Assembly: GCA_036386455.1 (NCBI GenBank)
Contig: DASVVS010000037.1
Span: 1-64,000, forward strand
Direction of reading: 5' to 3'
Length of the DNA: 64,000 nt
Source of the DNA: AC-37 sp036386455
GTDB taxonomy: Bacteria; Actinomycetota; Thermoleophilia; Solirubrobacterales; Thermoleophilaceae
Part shown: one piece after another, positions 23,666 through 32,832 of the stretch
Numbering within the stretch: the stretch's first letter is position 1
Layout: each line of letters starts with the position of its first letter
The notes under the pieces: model-generated
Told to the model about the DNA's origin: nothing
The model's input: the letters and a program-made list of their open reading frames with translations, nothing else
Database searches by the model: none
Position numbers and translations under genes: made by a program

Positions 23666-24630
23666 AGGAGCAGCGTCCGGTGCGTCACGCTCCCGGCCGC
23701 CATCCCCGCCACCTCGGCGAACTGCCGCACGAACGCGCCCGGAAGCTCGGCCAGCGCGATCGCGCGCGACTTGGCCCCGGGCCCGCGGCGGCCGGCCACG
23801 CGCACGGCGTACGGCGCCGCCAGCGCGAGCAGAGCCCGGTTGCGGCGCGCGCCCGCGAGCCCGGCGGCGGCGAGCGTGACCATCAGGTGCTCGGGGTCCC
23901 AGAACACGCCGAGCGTCAGCTCGCGCCGGAACTCGGGGTGGCGCTTGACGAGGTAGGCGAGGTAGCGCCACTTCAGGTTCTGCTTGAGGATCCCCGGCAG
24001 CGGGTGCGACTCGACCGCGTGGTACACGAGCGCGTCGGGCGCCGCCGCAAACCGCGCGCCCGCGGCCCGCGCCCGCAGCGACAGCCCGACGTCCTCGCCC
24101 GCCACCGCCGCCTCGTCGAAGCCTTCGAGGCGCTCGAGCAGCGCCCGCGGGTAGAGGATGTTCGCGGTCTGGGCGTACGGGTTGACCGGGTCGACCTCCA
24201 GCGTGCGCACGTGCGGAGCGAGGAACACCATCCACTCGAACGGGTCGGGCCTCACGCGGCCCTGGACCACGGCGCCCTCGGAGGACTCCGCCGCGCGCAG
24301 CATGCCCTCGAGCCAGCCGGGATCGGCGCGGCAGTCGTCGTCGGTGAACGCCACGAGCGGCGCGCGCGCCGCGCGCCAGCCGATGTTGCGCTGCCGCGCC
24401 GGGCTGCCCGTGCCCGGCTCGATCGCGTGGTGGCGGAGCGTGCCGCTCTCGCCCAGCGGGTGGCGCTCCATCACGCGCGCCGCGGTCGCCGCGTCGTAGT
24501 CGTGCACCACGATCAGCTCCCAGCGCTCGCGCGCGAGCGTCTGCTCCTCGAGCGCGTTCAGGAGCCAGCGCAGCCGCAGCGCCCGGGCGTGCGAGGCGAC
24601 GACGACGCTGACGGCGGGCGGCTCGGTCAC
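23662..24630 (-). CDS. Family 2 glycosyltransferase
   Basis: The protein has 322 aa from GTG 24630. The GT-A nucleotide-sugar domain starts at once: AVSVVVASHARALRLRWLLNALEEQ. It continues with ELIVVHDYD, the GSPARQRNIGWRAARAPLVAFTDDDCRADPGW donor site (DDD in place of DxD), and EGFDEAAVAGEDVGLSLRARAAG containing the ED acceptor motif. A C-terminal helical part may touch the membrane. The frame is open to 24681, but 24630 leaves a compact 25-bp divergent promoter gap to the gene at 24656. It likely adds one sugar to the exported polysaccharide. Confidence 0.85.
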   Translation of the reverse strand: MTEPPAVSVVVASHARALRLRWLLNALEEQTLARERWELIVVHDYDAATAARVMERHPLGESGTLRHHAIEPGTGSPARQRNIGWRAARAPLVAFTDDDCRADPGWLEGMLRAAESSEGAVVQGRVRPDPFEWMVFLAPHVRTLEVDPVNPYAQTANILYPRALLERLEGFDEAAVAGEDVGLSLRARAAGARFAAAPDALVYHAVESHPLPGILKQNLKWRYLAYLVKRHPEFRRELTLGVFWDPEHLMVTLAAAGLAGARRNRALLALAAPYAVRVAGRRGPGAKSRAIALAELPGAFVRQFAEVAGMAAGSVTHRTLLL

Positions 24631-24642
24631 GCGGCGGAACCA

Positions 24643-24648
24643 TATATT
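24643..24648 (+). promoter_or_regulatory. Putative -10 box, leaderless start of the 24656 gene
   Basis: TATATT stands in a 25-bp divergent gap and is followed by exactly 7 nt and GTG 24656. It is the clearest AT-rich hexamer in this neighbourhood. Confidence 0.55.
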
Positions 24649-24655
24649 CGCCGCC

Positions 24656-25867
24656 GTGCGGCTCCTGACGGTCGGCAACATGTACCCGCCGCACAGCTTC
24701 GGCGGCTACGAGGCCGTCTGGAGAGGGGCGGTCGACCACCTGCGCGCGCGCGGGCACGAGGTCCGCGTGCTCACGACCGATACCGACACGGGCGCGGCGG
24801 AGCCGGACCCGCCCGGCGTGCACCGCGAGCTGCGCTGGCACCTCGTGGAGGGCGAGTTCGCGCGCCTCGCGCCGCACCGCCGGGTGGCGCTGTCGCGGCA
24901 CAACCACCGCGTGCTCGACCGTCACCTCGACGACCTGCGCCCCGACGTGGTGGCGTGGTGGTCGATGGGCGGCCTCGCGCTCACGATGCTCGAGACCGTG
25001 CGGCGCCGCGGCATCCCGGCCGTCGGCTTCGTGCACGACGAGTGGCTCGACTACGGCCGCTGGGCGGACCCGTGGCTCTCCTGGTGGGCAGGCCGCTGGC
25101 GGCGCCTAGCGCCACTCGCGGAGCGGGTCGGCCGTCTCCCGGCGCGCGTGGACTTCGCGGGGGCCGCCGAGTACGCGTTCGTGAGCGACTACACGCGCCG
25201 CCACGCCCTCGGTCTGGGCCTGGGCCCGCTGCGCACGTCGGTCGCGCACTCGGGCATCGAGACCGCTTACCTCGACCCGGCGCCCGAGCGCGACTGGGGC
25301 TGGCGGCTGCTCTACGTCGGCCGGCTCGACCCGCGCAAGGGAGTGGACGTCGCCGTGCGCGCGCTCGAGCACCTCCCGGAGCAGGCGCGCCTCACGATCG
25401 CGGGCGGCTGGGACCGCCACGAGGAGCGGCGGCTGCGCGAGCTCGCGGCCGCCGCGGGCGCGGCGGAGCGGGTGGAGTTCGCGGGCCAGAGGAGCGTGCC
25501 GGAGCTGGTCGAGCTCTACGGCGAGGCCGACGCCGTCGTGTTCCCCGTGCGCTGGCAGGAGCCGTGGGGGCTCGTGCCCCTCGAGGCGATGGGCCGCGGC
25601 CGGCCGGTGGTGGCCAGCGGCCGTGGCGGCTCGGCGGAGTACCTGCGCGACGGCGAGAACGCGCTGCTCTTCGACGCCGAGGATCCGCGCGACCTGGCCG
25701 CGAAGCTGATGCGGCTGGCCGACGAGCCCGAGCTGCGCGCGCGCCTACGGGCGAACGGGCTCGAGACCGCGCCGCGCCACACCGTGCCGGTCTTCAACGC
25801 CGCGGTGGAGGAGGCCGTCCGTCGAGCCGCCGGCGAACCGGTGGCGCCCCCCCGCGCCTCCGCGTAG
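24656..25867 (+). CDS. Family 4 glycosyltransferase
   Basis: This 403-aa GT-B enzyme starts at GTG 24656. The acceptor domain begins RLLTVGNMYPPHSFGGYEAVWRGAVDHLRARGHEV. The donor domain has LLYVGRLDPRKGVDVAVRAL, ARLTIAGGWDRHEERRLREL, and VVFPVRWQEPWGLVPLEAMGRGRPVVAS carrying the E-x7-E pair. It is a cytoplasmic or membrane-associated retaining transferase. It shares the NMYPPxxxGGYE start with the 29773 gene, so the two are probably paralogues. The stop is 12 nt before the next gene. Confidence 0.88.
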   Translation: MRLLTVGNMYPPHSFGGYEAVWRGAVDHLRARGHEVRVLTTDTDTGAAEPDPPGVHRELRWHLVEGEFARLAPHRRVALSRHNHRVLDRHLDDLRPDVVAWWSMGGLALTMLETVRRRGIPAVGFVHDEWLDYGRWADPWLSWWAGRWRRLAPLAERVGRLPARVDFAGAAEYAFVSDYTRRHALGLGLGPLRTSVAHSGIETAYLDPAPERDWGWRLLYVGRLDPRKGVDVAVRALEHLPEQARLTIAGGWDRHEERRLRELAAAAGAAERVEFAGQRSVPELVELYGEADAVVFPVRWQEPWGLVPLEAMGRGRPVVASGRGGSAEYLRDGENALLFDAEDPRDLAAKLMRLADEPELRARLRANGLETAPRHTVPVFNAAVEEAVRRAAGEPVAPPRASA

Positions 25868-25879
25868 GCTGCCCGCCCG

Positions 25880-27286
25880 ATGCGGCTGCTCCACGTCGGC
25901 TCCGGCTTCCGTCCCCTGCGCCAGGGTGGGCTCGTTGCCTACACGGAGGACCTCATGCACGAGCAGCTGCGCCGCGGCCACGAGGTCACGTACTTCTTCG
26001 CGGGGCGCCACTACCCGCTCGTGGGAGGCCCGCGGTTGCGGCGCTGGCTCTACGAGGGGGTGGCGATGCTCGAGGTCGTCAACTCGCCGCTCTACGACCA
26101 CGGGCGCCAGCCGGAGCTCGAGCTGGGCGAGCCGCGCCTGGAGCGGATGTTCGCGCGAATCCTGGCCGAGGCCCGCCCCGACGTCGTGCACGTGCACGAG
26201 CTCGCCGGACTCCCCACTTCGCTGCTGGACGTCGTACGCGAGGCGGGCGCGCCGTGCGTCTTCACGCTCCAGGACTACTTCCCCCTGTGCTCGACCTTCA
26301 AGCTGCTCGACCACGAGGGGCGCGTCTGCCTGCGGCGCGAGATCGGGTCGGATTGCGCGGCGACCGTGGCGGCGCGCAAGGTGCCGCCCGGCGTGCTCAC
26401 GGACGTGACGCTGCGGCACGAGATCCTCGTGCGCCCGCTGCTCAGGGCCCTCGACCCGCACCCGCCGCACGCACGCGTGAGCCGCCTCGTACGGGCGGTG
26501 GCCAACCGTGTGCCCGCGCCGCCGCCCGCCCCGCCGGACGCCTACCAGCGCCGCCGCGAGGTGAACCTGGAGCGGCTCAACCGGGTGGACCTGCTGATCG
26601 CGATGTCGGACCGCGTCGGCGAGATCTACGCGCTGCTCGGGGTCCAGCCCGAGCGTCTGCGCACGGTGCAGCTCACGCTCGGGCACATCGAGCGGCTGAC
26701 GCCGCGGACGATCGCTGCGCGGACGCCGGTCACGTTCGGCGCGCTCAACGTCCTCTCGGACGATTCGAAGGGCGCGCGCCCGCTGGTCGACGCCGCACGC
26801 TTGGTCGCGGCGGAGGCGCCCGGGAGCTTCCGCCTGGTGGTGCACGGCCTCGTGGCGGATCACCTGCGAGCGGAGGCCGAGGCGGTCGACGCGATCGAGC
26901 TGTGCGGCCCGTACTGGCCGAACCAGGTGGACTCGCTGCTCGACGACATCGACGTCGGGCTCGTGCCGTCGATCTGGGAGGAGGCCTACGGCTACGTCGG
27001 GGTCGAGTTCCTGGCCAAGGGCATCCCGGTGATCGCCAACGCCATCGGCGGGATGACCGACTACACCCGCGACGGCGAGACCGGCTGGCTCAACCGCTCG
27101 CTCTCCGCCGAGGAGCTGGCCCGGATCATGCTCGAGATCGTGCGCGAGCCGCAGCAGGTGACCGAGCACAACGCCTGGATCCTCGCGAACCGCGACTCGA
27201 TCGTGAAGACCGTGGCCGCCCACACCGACGAGATGGACGCGATCTACGGCGAGCTGCTCGGTGAGCGCGAAGGGGCGGCGGCGTGA
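25880..27286 (+). CDS. Family 4 glycosyltransferase
   Basis: This 468-aa GT-B enzyme starts at ATG 25880. The N-terminal domain begins RLLHVGSGFRPLRQGGLVAYTEDLMHEQLRRGHEV and includes DVVHVHELAGLPTSLLDVVREAGAPCVFTLQDYFPLCSTFKL. A longer-than-usual linker (residues ~150-220) contains two Cys. The donor domain has FGALNVLSDDSKGARPLVDA and VGLVPSIWEEAYGYVGVEFLAKGIPVIANAIGGMTDYTRDGETGWL. The stop overlaps the following GT2 gene by GTGA, indicating co-translation. The sugar and linkage cannot be predicted. Confidence 0.87.
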   Translation: MRLLHVGSGFRPLRQGGLVAYTEDLMHEQLRRGHEVTYFFAGRHYPLVGGPRLRRWLYEGVAMLEVVNSPLYDHGRQPELELGEPRLERMFARILAEARPDVVHVHELAGLPTSLLDVVREAGAPCVFTLQDYFPLCSTFKLLDHEGRVCLRREIGSDCAATVAARKVPPGVLTDVTLRHEILVRPLLRALDPHPPHARVSRLVRAVANRVPAPPPAPPDAYQRRREVNLERLNRVDLLIAMSDRVGEIYALLGVQPERLRTVQLTLGHIERLTPRTIAARTPVTFGALNVLSDDSKGARPLVDAARLVAAEAPGSFRLVVHGLVADHLRAEAEAVDAIELCGPYWPNQVDSLLDDIDVGLVPSIWEEAYGYVGVEFLAKGIPVIANAIGGMTDYTRDGETGWLNRSLSAEELARIMLEIVREPQQVTEHNAWILANRDSIVKTVAAHTDEMDAIYGELLGEREGAAA

Positions 27287-28209
27287 GCGACCCGGCGCTG
27301 TCGGTCGTCATCCCGACGCACGGCCGCGCCGAGCTGCTCGCGCGCGTGATCCGGTACCTCGAGCGCGAGCGCGACGCGCCCGAGTTCGAGCTGATCGTCG
27401 TCACGGACGCCCGGGCAGAGAAGGTGGACGCGGTCCGCGCGGCGGTCCAGGGCAGCCGGCTCGACGCGCGCCTGCTGGCGGCCGCGCGCCCCGGCGCCTC
27501 CGCCGCCCGCAACGTCGGCTGGCGCGCGGCGCGGGCGCCGATCGTGCTGTTCATCGGCGACGACACGCTGCCCGAGGGCCACCTGCTCGCGGGCCACATG
27601 GAGTGGCACGAGCGCCATCCCGAGGAGGCGGTGGCCGTCCTCGGACGCGTGCGCTGGGCCGACGAGATCGAGGTCACGCCGTTCATGCGCTGGCTCGACG
27701 CCGGCATCCAGTTCGACTTCGCGAACATCGAGGGGACCGACGTCGGCTGGGGTCGCTTCTACACCGCCAACTCGTCGATCAAGCGCTCGCTCATCGAACG
27801 CGTGGACGGCTTCGACGAGGAGCGCCTGCCGTTCCTGTACGAGGACCTGGACCTCGCCTACCGGCTCCAGCCGTTCGGCTTCCGGCTGCTCTACAACCGC
27901 GAGGCGTCGGTCGAGCACGTGCATCCCGTGACGGTCGAGGAGTGGAAGGGGCGCGCGGCCGCCGTGGCCGCCGCCGAGCGCGAGTTCGTCCGCCTGCATC
28001 CGGACGTGCCGCCGTACTTCTACAACCTCTTCTCGGAGGCGGCGAGAATGCCGCCCGCTCGCGGCCGCGGCGTGAAGCTCGCGCGCTGGGTGCCGCGCGG
28101 GGCCCCGGTGATCGGGAAGCGCGTCTGGCATCTTGCGGACGTAGCGTGGCGCCAGGCCCTCGCCGAGCCCTTCCTCGCGGAGTGGGAGAACGACGAGGCG
28201 GTGGCGTGA
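27283..28209 (+). CDS. Family 2 glycosyltransferase
   Basis: This 308-aa GT-A enzyme starts at GTG 27283 within GTGA. The fold begins LSVVIPTHGRAELLARVIRYLERE. The donor metal site is VLFIGDDTLPEGHLLAGHMEWHE, and the acceptor part is VDGFDEERLPFLYEDLDLAYRLQPFGFRLLYN with the ED motif. The C-terminal region (EWENDEAVA) is hydrophilic, so the enzyme is probably cytoplasmic and membrane-associated. It is closely related in layout to the GT2 at 23662. It lies in a coupled run 25880-27283-28206. Confidence 0.88.
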   Translation: MSDPALSVVIPTHGRAELLARVIRYLERERDAPEFELIVVTDARAEKVDAVRAAVQGSRLDARLLAAARPGASAARNVGWRAARAPIVLFIGDDTLPEGHLLAGHMEWHERHPEEAVAVLGRVRWADEIEVTPFMRWLDAGIQFDFANIEGTDVGWGRFYTANSSIKRSLIERVDGFDEERLPFLYEDLDLAYRLQPFGFRLLYNREASVEHVHPVTVEEWKGRAAAVAAAEREFVRLHPDVPPYFYNLFSEAARMPPARGRGVKLARWVPRGAPVIGKRVWHLADVAWRQALAEPFLAEWENDEAVA

Positions 28210-29759
28210 GCGAACGCGCCGAACGCCTCGCCGGCGCGACGCTGGCGGTGCTCGCCTCGCTCGCGGTCGTCTACGTCGCCTGGAAGCTGCGCGACGACCA
28301 CGTCGGCGACGCCACGATCTACCTCGCCTACGCGGAGAACGCGGGCGAGGGGCGCCCGTTCCAGTTCAACGAGGGCGAGTTCTCCTCGGGCAGCACGTCG
28401 CCGCTCTGGTCGCTGATCCTGGGGGTGCCGTATGCGTTCGGCGGCGGGATCGGCGCCGCGAAGGTCCTGGCGGCGCTGTTCGCCGTGGGGGCGGTGCTGG
28501 CCGTCTTCCACGCGGCGCGCGAGATCAGCGGGTCGTGGCTCGCCGCCGGCGCCGCGACGCTGTTCGTGCCGGGCGCGATGACCTTCTATCCCGTCTCGCT
28601 CTACGAGTCGGGCCTGATCGTGGCGCTGAGCGCTCTGTCGCTCGTGGCGATGAGCCGCGTCTACGCGTGCTGGCGCGACGAGGGCGAGCTGGCGCTGCGC
28701 ACGGCGCTGCCGCTGGTCGCGATCTGGGCGGCGCTGCCGCTGTCGCGGCCGGACGCCGTCCTCCTCGTGGCGGCCGAGGCGGTCGCGCTGCTGGCCTTCG
28801 CGCCGGTACCGCGCGGCGCGGCGCTGCGCGCGCTCGTGCCCCTCGCCGCGCTTGCGACGCTGCCGTCGGTCGCCTACTTCGGCTACTCGATCGCCGCGAC
28901 GGGCACCGCGTCCACGTCGTCGGACGCCCGCTCCTACGCGCTCCAGGAGGTCGCCAGGGAGTTCGTGGGGCCGCTCTACCGCAACGCCGACGCGCTGCGC
29001 GAGGTGGTCGGCAGCCCGTGGATCTTCTCGCTGCTGCCGGCCCTCGCGGGGCTCTTGCTGCTGGCGCGGCGGGCGGACGCGCGCTGGCTTGCCGCCCACG
29101 GCGCGCTTTCGATCGCGGGCTATCTGTTCCTACTCACGTTCGTCGCCCCGGGCTTTTACGACTCGCCGCGCTACCTGCTGCCGGTCGTGCCGATCGTCGT
29201 GTGCGCGGTCGCCTACCTGCTCGCCCGGGCGAGCGGCGGCGCGCTGCGGGCCGCGGCGCTCGCCGCGGCCGTCCTCGTGATCGGCCTCGCCACGGCCGAC
29301 CGGCTGAACGACGACCTGGACCTGATCGCGGGCTTCGGGATCGACGAGCGCGAGGTGTTCTCCAAGGAGCCGGTGGCAGTCGTGAACCGGATGGCGCGAC
29401 CCGGCGACGTGCTGCTCTCCTACGAGGTGCAGCTTCGCCTGTTCCTGCGCGACGACGTGAAGGTCTTGAGCCAGGACGGAATCATCGACGGCGAGGTGCG
29501 CGAGTACCAGGAGAGCCGCGACATGACCGGGTTTCTGCGCGAGCAGCGCCCGGACTGGTGGATCGCCGACCAGAACGTCAACACGCGGCCATACCTGCGC
29601 GGCAGCGTGCTCGAGCGGGTCTTCGACGCGTTCAAGGCCGACCCGACGCTGCGCTCGCGCTCGTACGAGGGGATCCGCTTCGAACTCGTGAAGCGGCGCA
29701 GGCGACCCCTGCAGCCGGGCTTCGGGGGCTGGCAGATGCTCTTCCGGGTCAGCTATTAA
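28206..29759 (+). CDS. Polytopic membrane glycosyltransferase-like protein (GT-C type)
   Basis: The protein has 517 aa from GTG 28206, overlapping the previous stop by GTGA; the frame is open upstream only as a shadow. The first helix (LAVLASLAVVYVAWKL) is followed by the loop DDHVGDATIYLAYAENAGEGRPFQFNEGE and SSGSTSPLWSLILGVPYAFG. This pattern is seen in actinobacterial mannosyl/arabinosyl-type GT-C enzymes. About nine further helices reach residue ~370, and a soluble C-terminal domain of ~150 residues follows. It likely transfers a sugar from a polyprenyl-phosphate donor outside the membrane. Confidence 0.8.
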   Translation: MSERAERLAGATLAVLASLAVVYVAWKLRDDHVGDATIYLAYAENAGEGRPFQFNEGEFSSGSTSPLWSLILGVPYAFGGGIGAAKVLAALFAVGAVLAVFHAAREISGSWLAAGAATLFVPGAMTFYPVSLYESGLIVALSALSLVAMSRVYACWRDEGELALRTALPLVAIWAALPLSRPDAVLLVAAEAVALLAFAPVPRGAALRALVPLAALATLPSVAYFGYSIAATGTASTSSDARSYALQEVAREFVGPLYRNADALREVVGSPWIFSLLPALAGLLLLARRADARWLAAHGALSIAGYLFLLTFVAPGFYDSPRYLLPVVPIVVCAVAYLLARASGGALRAAALAAAVLVIGLATADRLNDDLDLIAGFGIDEREVFSKEPVAVVNRMARPGDVLLSYEVQLRLFLRDDVKVLSQDGIIDGEVREYQESRDMTGFLREQRPDWWIADQNVNTRPYLRGSVLERVFDAFKADPTLRSRSYEGIRFELVKRRRRPLQPGFGGWQMLFRVSY

Positions 29760-29772
29760 GGTCGCGGTCCCG

Positions 29773-30990
29773 GTGCGAATTCTCGCGGTCAGCAACATGT
29801 ATCCACCCGACTACCTCGGGGGGTACGAGCTCCAGTGCAAGCAGACGGTCGAGGGTCTGCGGCGGCTCGGACATCACGTCGAGGTGCTCACCGTCGGGAT
29901 GGATATGCCCGAGCCCGACCCGCTGGTGCACCGCACCCTCCGCTGGCACGATCCGCCACCGGGTGAGCCGGACGTTCGCTGGGAGGCGCGCCGGGTGCGG
30001 GCCTACATCGCCAACTACCGAGCCGCGCAGCGTGTGACCGCCCAGGTCAGGCCGGATCTGGTCATGGGCTGGGCGCCCCTGCGCATCGGCCTGCACTGCC
30101 TGGCCCCCGCTTGCCGAACGGGGACCCCGGCGGTCCACTTCGCCGGTGACTGGTCGATCGTCGAGGAGTGGCGCCTGCTGAACCGCTGGGCCGCCAGGTC
30201 CTGGGCGGATCGTCCGCCGCTGTCCAGCACGCTGGTGCGCTGGCCGCTGCGGCGACTCGCCCGCCCCGTGCGGTTCGACCACGTCGTGATGGTGAGCCAG
30301 TACCTGCGCGGCAGCTACCAGGCGCTCCGCTTCCCGACGCCCGGCATGAGCGTGATACACCAGGGCGCCCGGTTCGAGCTCCCTGATCTGGCCACGCTGC
30401 CGGAGGGCGAGCCCGACACGCTCGTCTACCTGGGCAGGCTGGAGCGCGTCAAGGGCGTGCACCTGGCGATCGATGTGCTCCGCCGCCTGCGTGACGACCA
30501 CGGCCGCGACAAGACCCGGCTGACGATCGTGGGGGGACCGAGCCTGGAGGACCACTCGTACCGAGGGGAACTCGAGAACCAGGTCGCGTCACACGGCCTG
30601 ACCGACCGCGTGACGTTCGCAGGGAAGCGCTCGCCGGCGGGGGTCTCGGAGGTGCTGCCCCGCCACCGCGTGATGTTGATGACATCGCTGTGGGAGGAGC
30701 CCGGCGCGGCAACGCAGCTCGAGGCCATGGGGCATGGCGTGCCCGTCGTGGCGACCGACGTCGGCGGCACGCCGGAGTACGTGCGTGACGGCGCCGAGGG
30801 GTTCGTGGTCCAGCGGGACCGTCCCGACAAGATGGCGGCCGCGGTGGCGCGGCTGCTAGAGGACCACGACCTCTGGCGACGGTTCCGCACCGCGGGCTGG
30901 GAGCGCGTGGCCGGCCACCTGAGCGAAGAGCGCTACCTGGCCGACGTCGACGAGCTGCTCACCCGAGTTCGCCGAGCCGCAGTCTCCTAG
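29773..30990 (+). CDS. Family 4 glycosyltransferase
   Basis: This 405-aa GT-B enzyme starts at GTG 29773, 13 nt after the previous stop. The acceptor domain begins RILAVSNMYPPDYLGGYELQCKQTVEGLRRLGHHVEVL. The donor domain has DTLVYLGRLERVKGVHLAIDVL, KTRLTIVGGPSLEDHSYRGEL and MTSLWEEPGAATQLEAMGHGVPVVATDVGGTPEYVRDG. In the E-x7-E region only WEEPGAATQLEAMG is present, with the spacing kept. It resembles the 24656 gene at the N-terminus. The base composition from here to about 34000 is less GC-biased than the flanks. Confidence 0.88.
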   Translation: MRILAVSNMYPPDYLGGYELQCKQTVEGLRRLGHHVEVLTVGMDMPEPDPLVHRTLRWHDPPPGEPDVRWEARRVRAYIANYRAAQRVTAQVRPDLVMGWAPLRIGLHCLAPACRTGTPAVHFAGDWSIVEEWRLLNRWAARSWADRPPLSSTLVRWPLRRLARPVRFDHVVMVSQYLRGSYQALRFPTPGMSVIHQGARFELPDLATLPEGEPDTLVYLGRLERVKGVHLAIDVLRRLRDDHGRDKTRLTIVGGPSLEDHSYRGELENQVASHGLTDRVTFAGKRSPAGVSEVLPRHRVMLMTSLWEEPGAATQLEAMGHGVPVVATDVGGTPEYVRDGAEGFVVQRDRPDKMAAAVARLLEDHDLWRRFRTAGWERVAGHLSEERYLADVDELLTRVRRAAVS

Positions 30991-30996
30991 TGCCAG

Positions 30997-31002
30997 TAGC
31001 CT
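30997..31002 (+). promoter_or_regulatory. Putative -10 box, leaderless start at GTG 31011
   Basis: TAGCCT is followed by 8 nt and an in-frame GTG at 31011. This argues against the earlier in-frame GTG at 30990, which abuts the upstream stop. Confidence 0.35.
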
Positions 31003-31010
31003 CTCGGCCG

Positions 31011-31853
31011 GTGGAGAGGTCCCAATGGCGCCGCTGGATCCCCGTTGGGACAGGTACCACGGCGCGAGCGCGCCGTGTGGCGCGGCGCTACTACGACCGG
31101 AGTCGCGGCTTCCGAGAGGTCGTGGCTGCAGCACGCTGGCGTGCGCTCCGTGAGGAGCTCCCCGACCTGGCTCACCTGGCTCGACATGCCGAGACAGCAT
31201 GGGGTCCGGTGCAGCGTGACGAAGCACTCCTCCTTCACGCCATGGTGCGGGTGTTGCGACCACGCACAGTGGTCGAGATCGGCTTTCTGCGCGGCGACAG
31301 CGCATTCAACTTCCTGACGGCCCTCGACGCCGACGCGCGTCTGTACTCGTTCGACGTCGATCCGGCCGCCGAATCTATTGCGCGCGAGCGTTTCGGCAAC
31401 GATTCCCGGTTCGTCTTTCGACGACGATCACAGGCGGACCTGACGGCCGAGGACGTCGACGGTCGCGAGGCGGATCTGGTTTTCCTGGACGCCGCGCATG
31501 ACTTCGAGCTGAACCGAATGACGTTCTCGCGGTTGCTCCCGATCATGTCCCCCGATGCGATTCTCGCGGTGCACGACACAGGCACGATCCCCAGGCGGCT
31601 GGTGCAGCCCGATGCGGTCCCGAGCGAGCTCGCCATGGTCGGGGAATGGTGGCTTGCACATCCGGAGGTCGGTTGGATCGGAGACGAGCGGGAGGTGGAG
31701 TCCGACGAGCGAGCATTCGTGAACTGGGTGCTGGAGGAGCACCCCGACTTCTCGCAGATCCACCTCCACACGACGAGGACGTTCCGCTACGGCCTGACTT
31801 TGCTTCAGCGCTCTACGGCTCTGCCGCGTCCACCGAACGAAGCCGGGTCGTGA
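31011..31853 (+). CDS. Class I SAM-dependent methyltransferase
   Basis: The protein has 280 aa from GTG 31011 (GTG 30990 is also possible). The SAM domain has RTVVEIGFLRGDSAFNFLTAL (motif I), LYSFDVDPAAESIARERF and DLVFLDAAHDFELNRMTFSRLLPIMSPDAILAVHDTG. This matches the Methyltransf_24/cephalosporin-hydroxylase-like group that often modifies sugars. The basic N-terminus (RARRVARRYYDRSRGFRE) may bind the membrane surface. Codon usage includes many CGA and TTT codons, unlike the neighbours. The 3' end overlaps the convergent GT2 gene by 41 bp. Confidence 0.8.
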   Translation: MERSQWRRWIPVGTGTTARARRVARRYYDRSRGFREVVAAARWRALREELPDLAHLARHAETAWGPVQRDEALLLHAMVRVLRPRTVVEIGFLRGDSAFNFLTALDADARLYSFDVDPAAESIARERFGNDSRFVFRRRSQADLTAEDVDGREADLVFLDAAHDFELNRMTFSRLLPIMSPDAILAVHDTGTIPRRLVQPDAVPSELAMVGEWWLAHPEVGWIGDEREVESDERAFVNWVLEEHPDFSQIHLHTTRTFRYGLTLLQRSTALPRPPNEAGS

Positions 31854-32832
31854 CCCCGAGGTTCGCGCGCCGGCCGAGCCCGCGGGCGCGCTCCGTGGCC
31901 TCCCCGGCGAGACAACGGACTACGTGGCGTATGTACACGCTGCGCTTCGCGAGACCATCGCGATCACCATTCGCACGCGCCAGCCGCCACGCCTCACGCC
32001 GCTTCTCCGCGTAGGCAGCGCGCGTGTAGTCGGCGGAACGCTCGGCATCGAGGTAGTTCCTCGCGAGCTTGATGCTCACGAGGTCCTCACGGGCGCTTCG
32101 ACCCGAAGCGGACGCGTTCGCGGAGTCCGCGGCCTCGTGCGTGCGGTACAGGGCGAGCACCTCCGGCTCGAACCAGGTGGGCGCGGTCGCGAGGATCCTC
32201 TTCCACATGTCCCAGTCCGCGGTATAGCTGAGCGTCGGCGCGAAGCCGCCGATCTCCTCGTAGACGGATCGGCGAACGATGACCGCCGGCGTCCGGATCG
32301 CGTTATACGAGAACAGGGCGCGGACCAGGGCCTCATCGAGGATGCCTGCCTCCGCGCGCAGTGGCTCAGAGGACTCGACGATCGCTCCAGCGTGATCGAT
32401 CACGTCGCACCCGAAGATGACCGCTCCCACGTCCTCGTTGGCGTCGATGACACTGCGAGCGTGCTCGTAGAACGTCTCGCGGACGAGGTCGTCGCCATGA
32501 AGAATGTGCACCCACTCGCCGACCGATCGCCGGATGCACGTCGTGAAGTTCGCTGAGATTCCGACGTTCACCGGCTGGCGGTAGACGTCGACCCGATCTC
32601 GCGCGAGCCGGTCGACGACGGGCTCCGGCGGGTCGGCCGAGGAGCAATCGTCGACGACCTCGATCTGCATCTGGTCGGGACCGGGGTCCTGGGCCAGCAC
32701 GGAGCGGAGCGTCGGCTCGAGCAGGCCGCCGCTTTCGTAGGTGGGGATCATCACCGACCAGAACGGCCGCTTCGCTTGGCTCACGGGGTCGATGCGGGGC
32801 ACCGACGCCGCCCGCGCCGCCCGTCTACTCAC
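31813..32832 (-). CDS. Family 2 glycosyltransferase
   Basis: The protein has 339 aa from GTG 32832, overlapping the upstream methyltransferase stop by GTGA. The GT-A domain begins FWSVMIPTYESGGLLEPTLRSVLAQ, with IEVVDDCSSADPPEPVVDRL, the donor site WVHILHGDDLVRETFYEHA, and IGGFAPTLSYTADWDMWKRILAT. The acceptor motif is DWDMW rather than ED. An ~60-residue basic helical C-terminus (YAEKRREAWRLARANGDR) is common in rhamnosyl-type GT2s. It is part of the lower-GC patch at 31-33 kb. Confidence 0.85.
   Translation of the reverse strand: MSRRAARAASVPRIDPVSQAKRPFWSVMIPTYESGGLLEPTLRSVLAQDPGPDQMQIEVVDDCSSADPPEPVVDRLARDRVDVYRQPVNVGISANFTTCIRRSVGEWVHILHGDDLVRETFYEHARSVIDANEDVGAVIFGCDVIDHAGAIVESSEPLRAEAGILDEALVRALFSYNAIRTPAVIVRRSVYEEIGGFAPTLSYTADWDMWKRILATAPTWFEPEVLALYRTHEAADSANASASGRSAREDLVSIKLARNYLDAERSADYTRAAYAEKRREAWRLARANGDRDGLAKRSVYIRHVVRCLAGEATERARGLGRRANLGVTTRLRSVDAAEP

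Noticed and set aside
23587..27264. Very long open frames on both strands (for example 23587-27264 plus, 59978-63361 plus, 1248-3887 minus, 17624-19867 minus)
   Set aside because: They are Arg/Gly/Ala-rich shadows of real genes in extreme-GC DNA and carry no domain; only the parts overlapping true genes in frame were kept.
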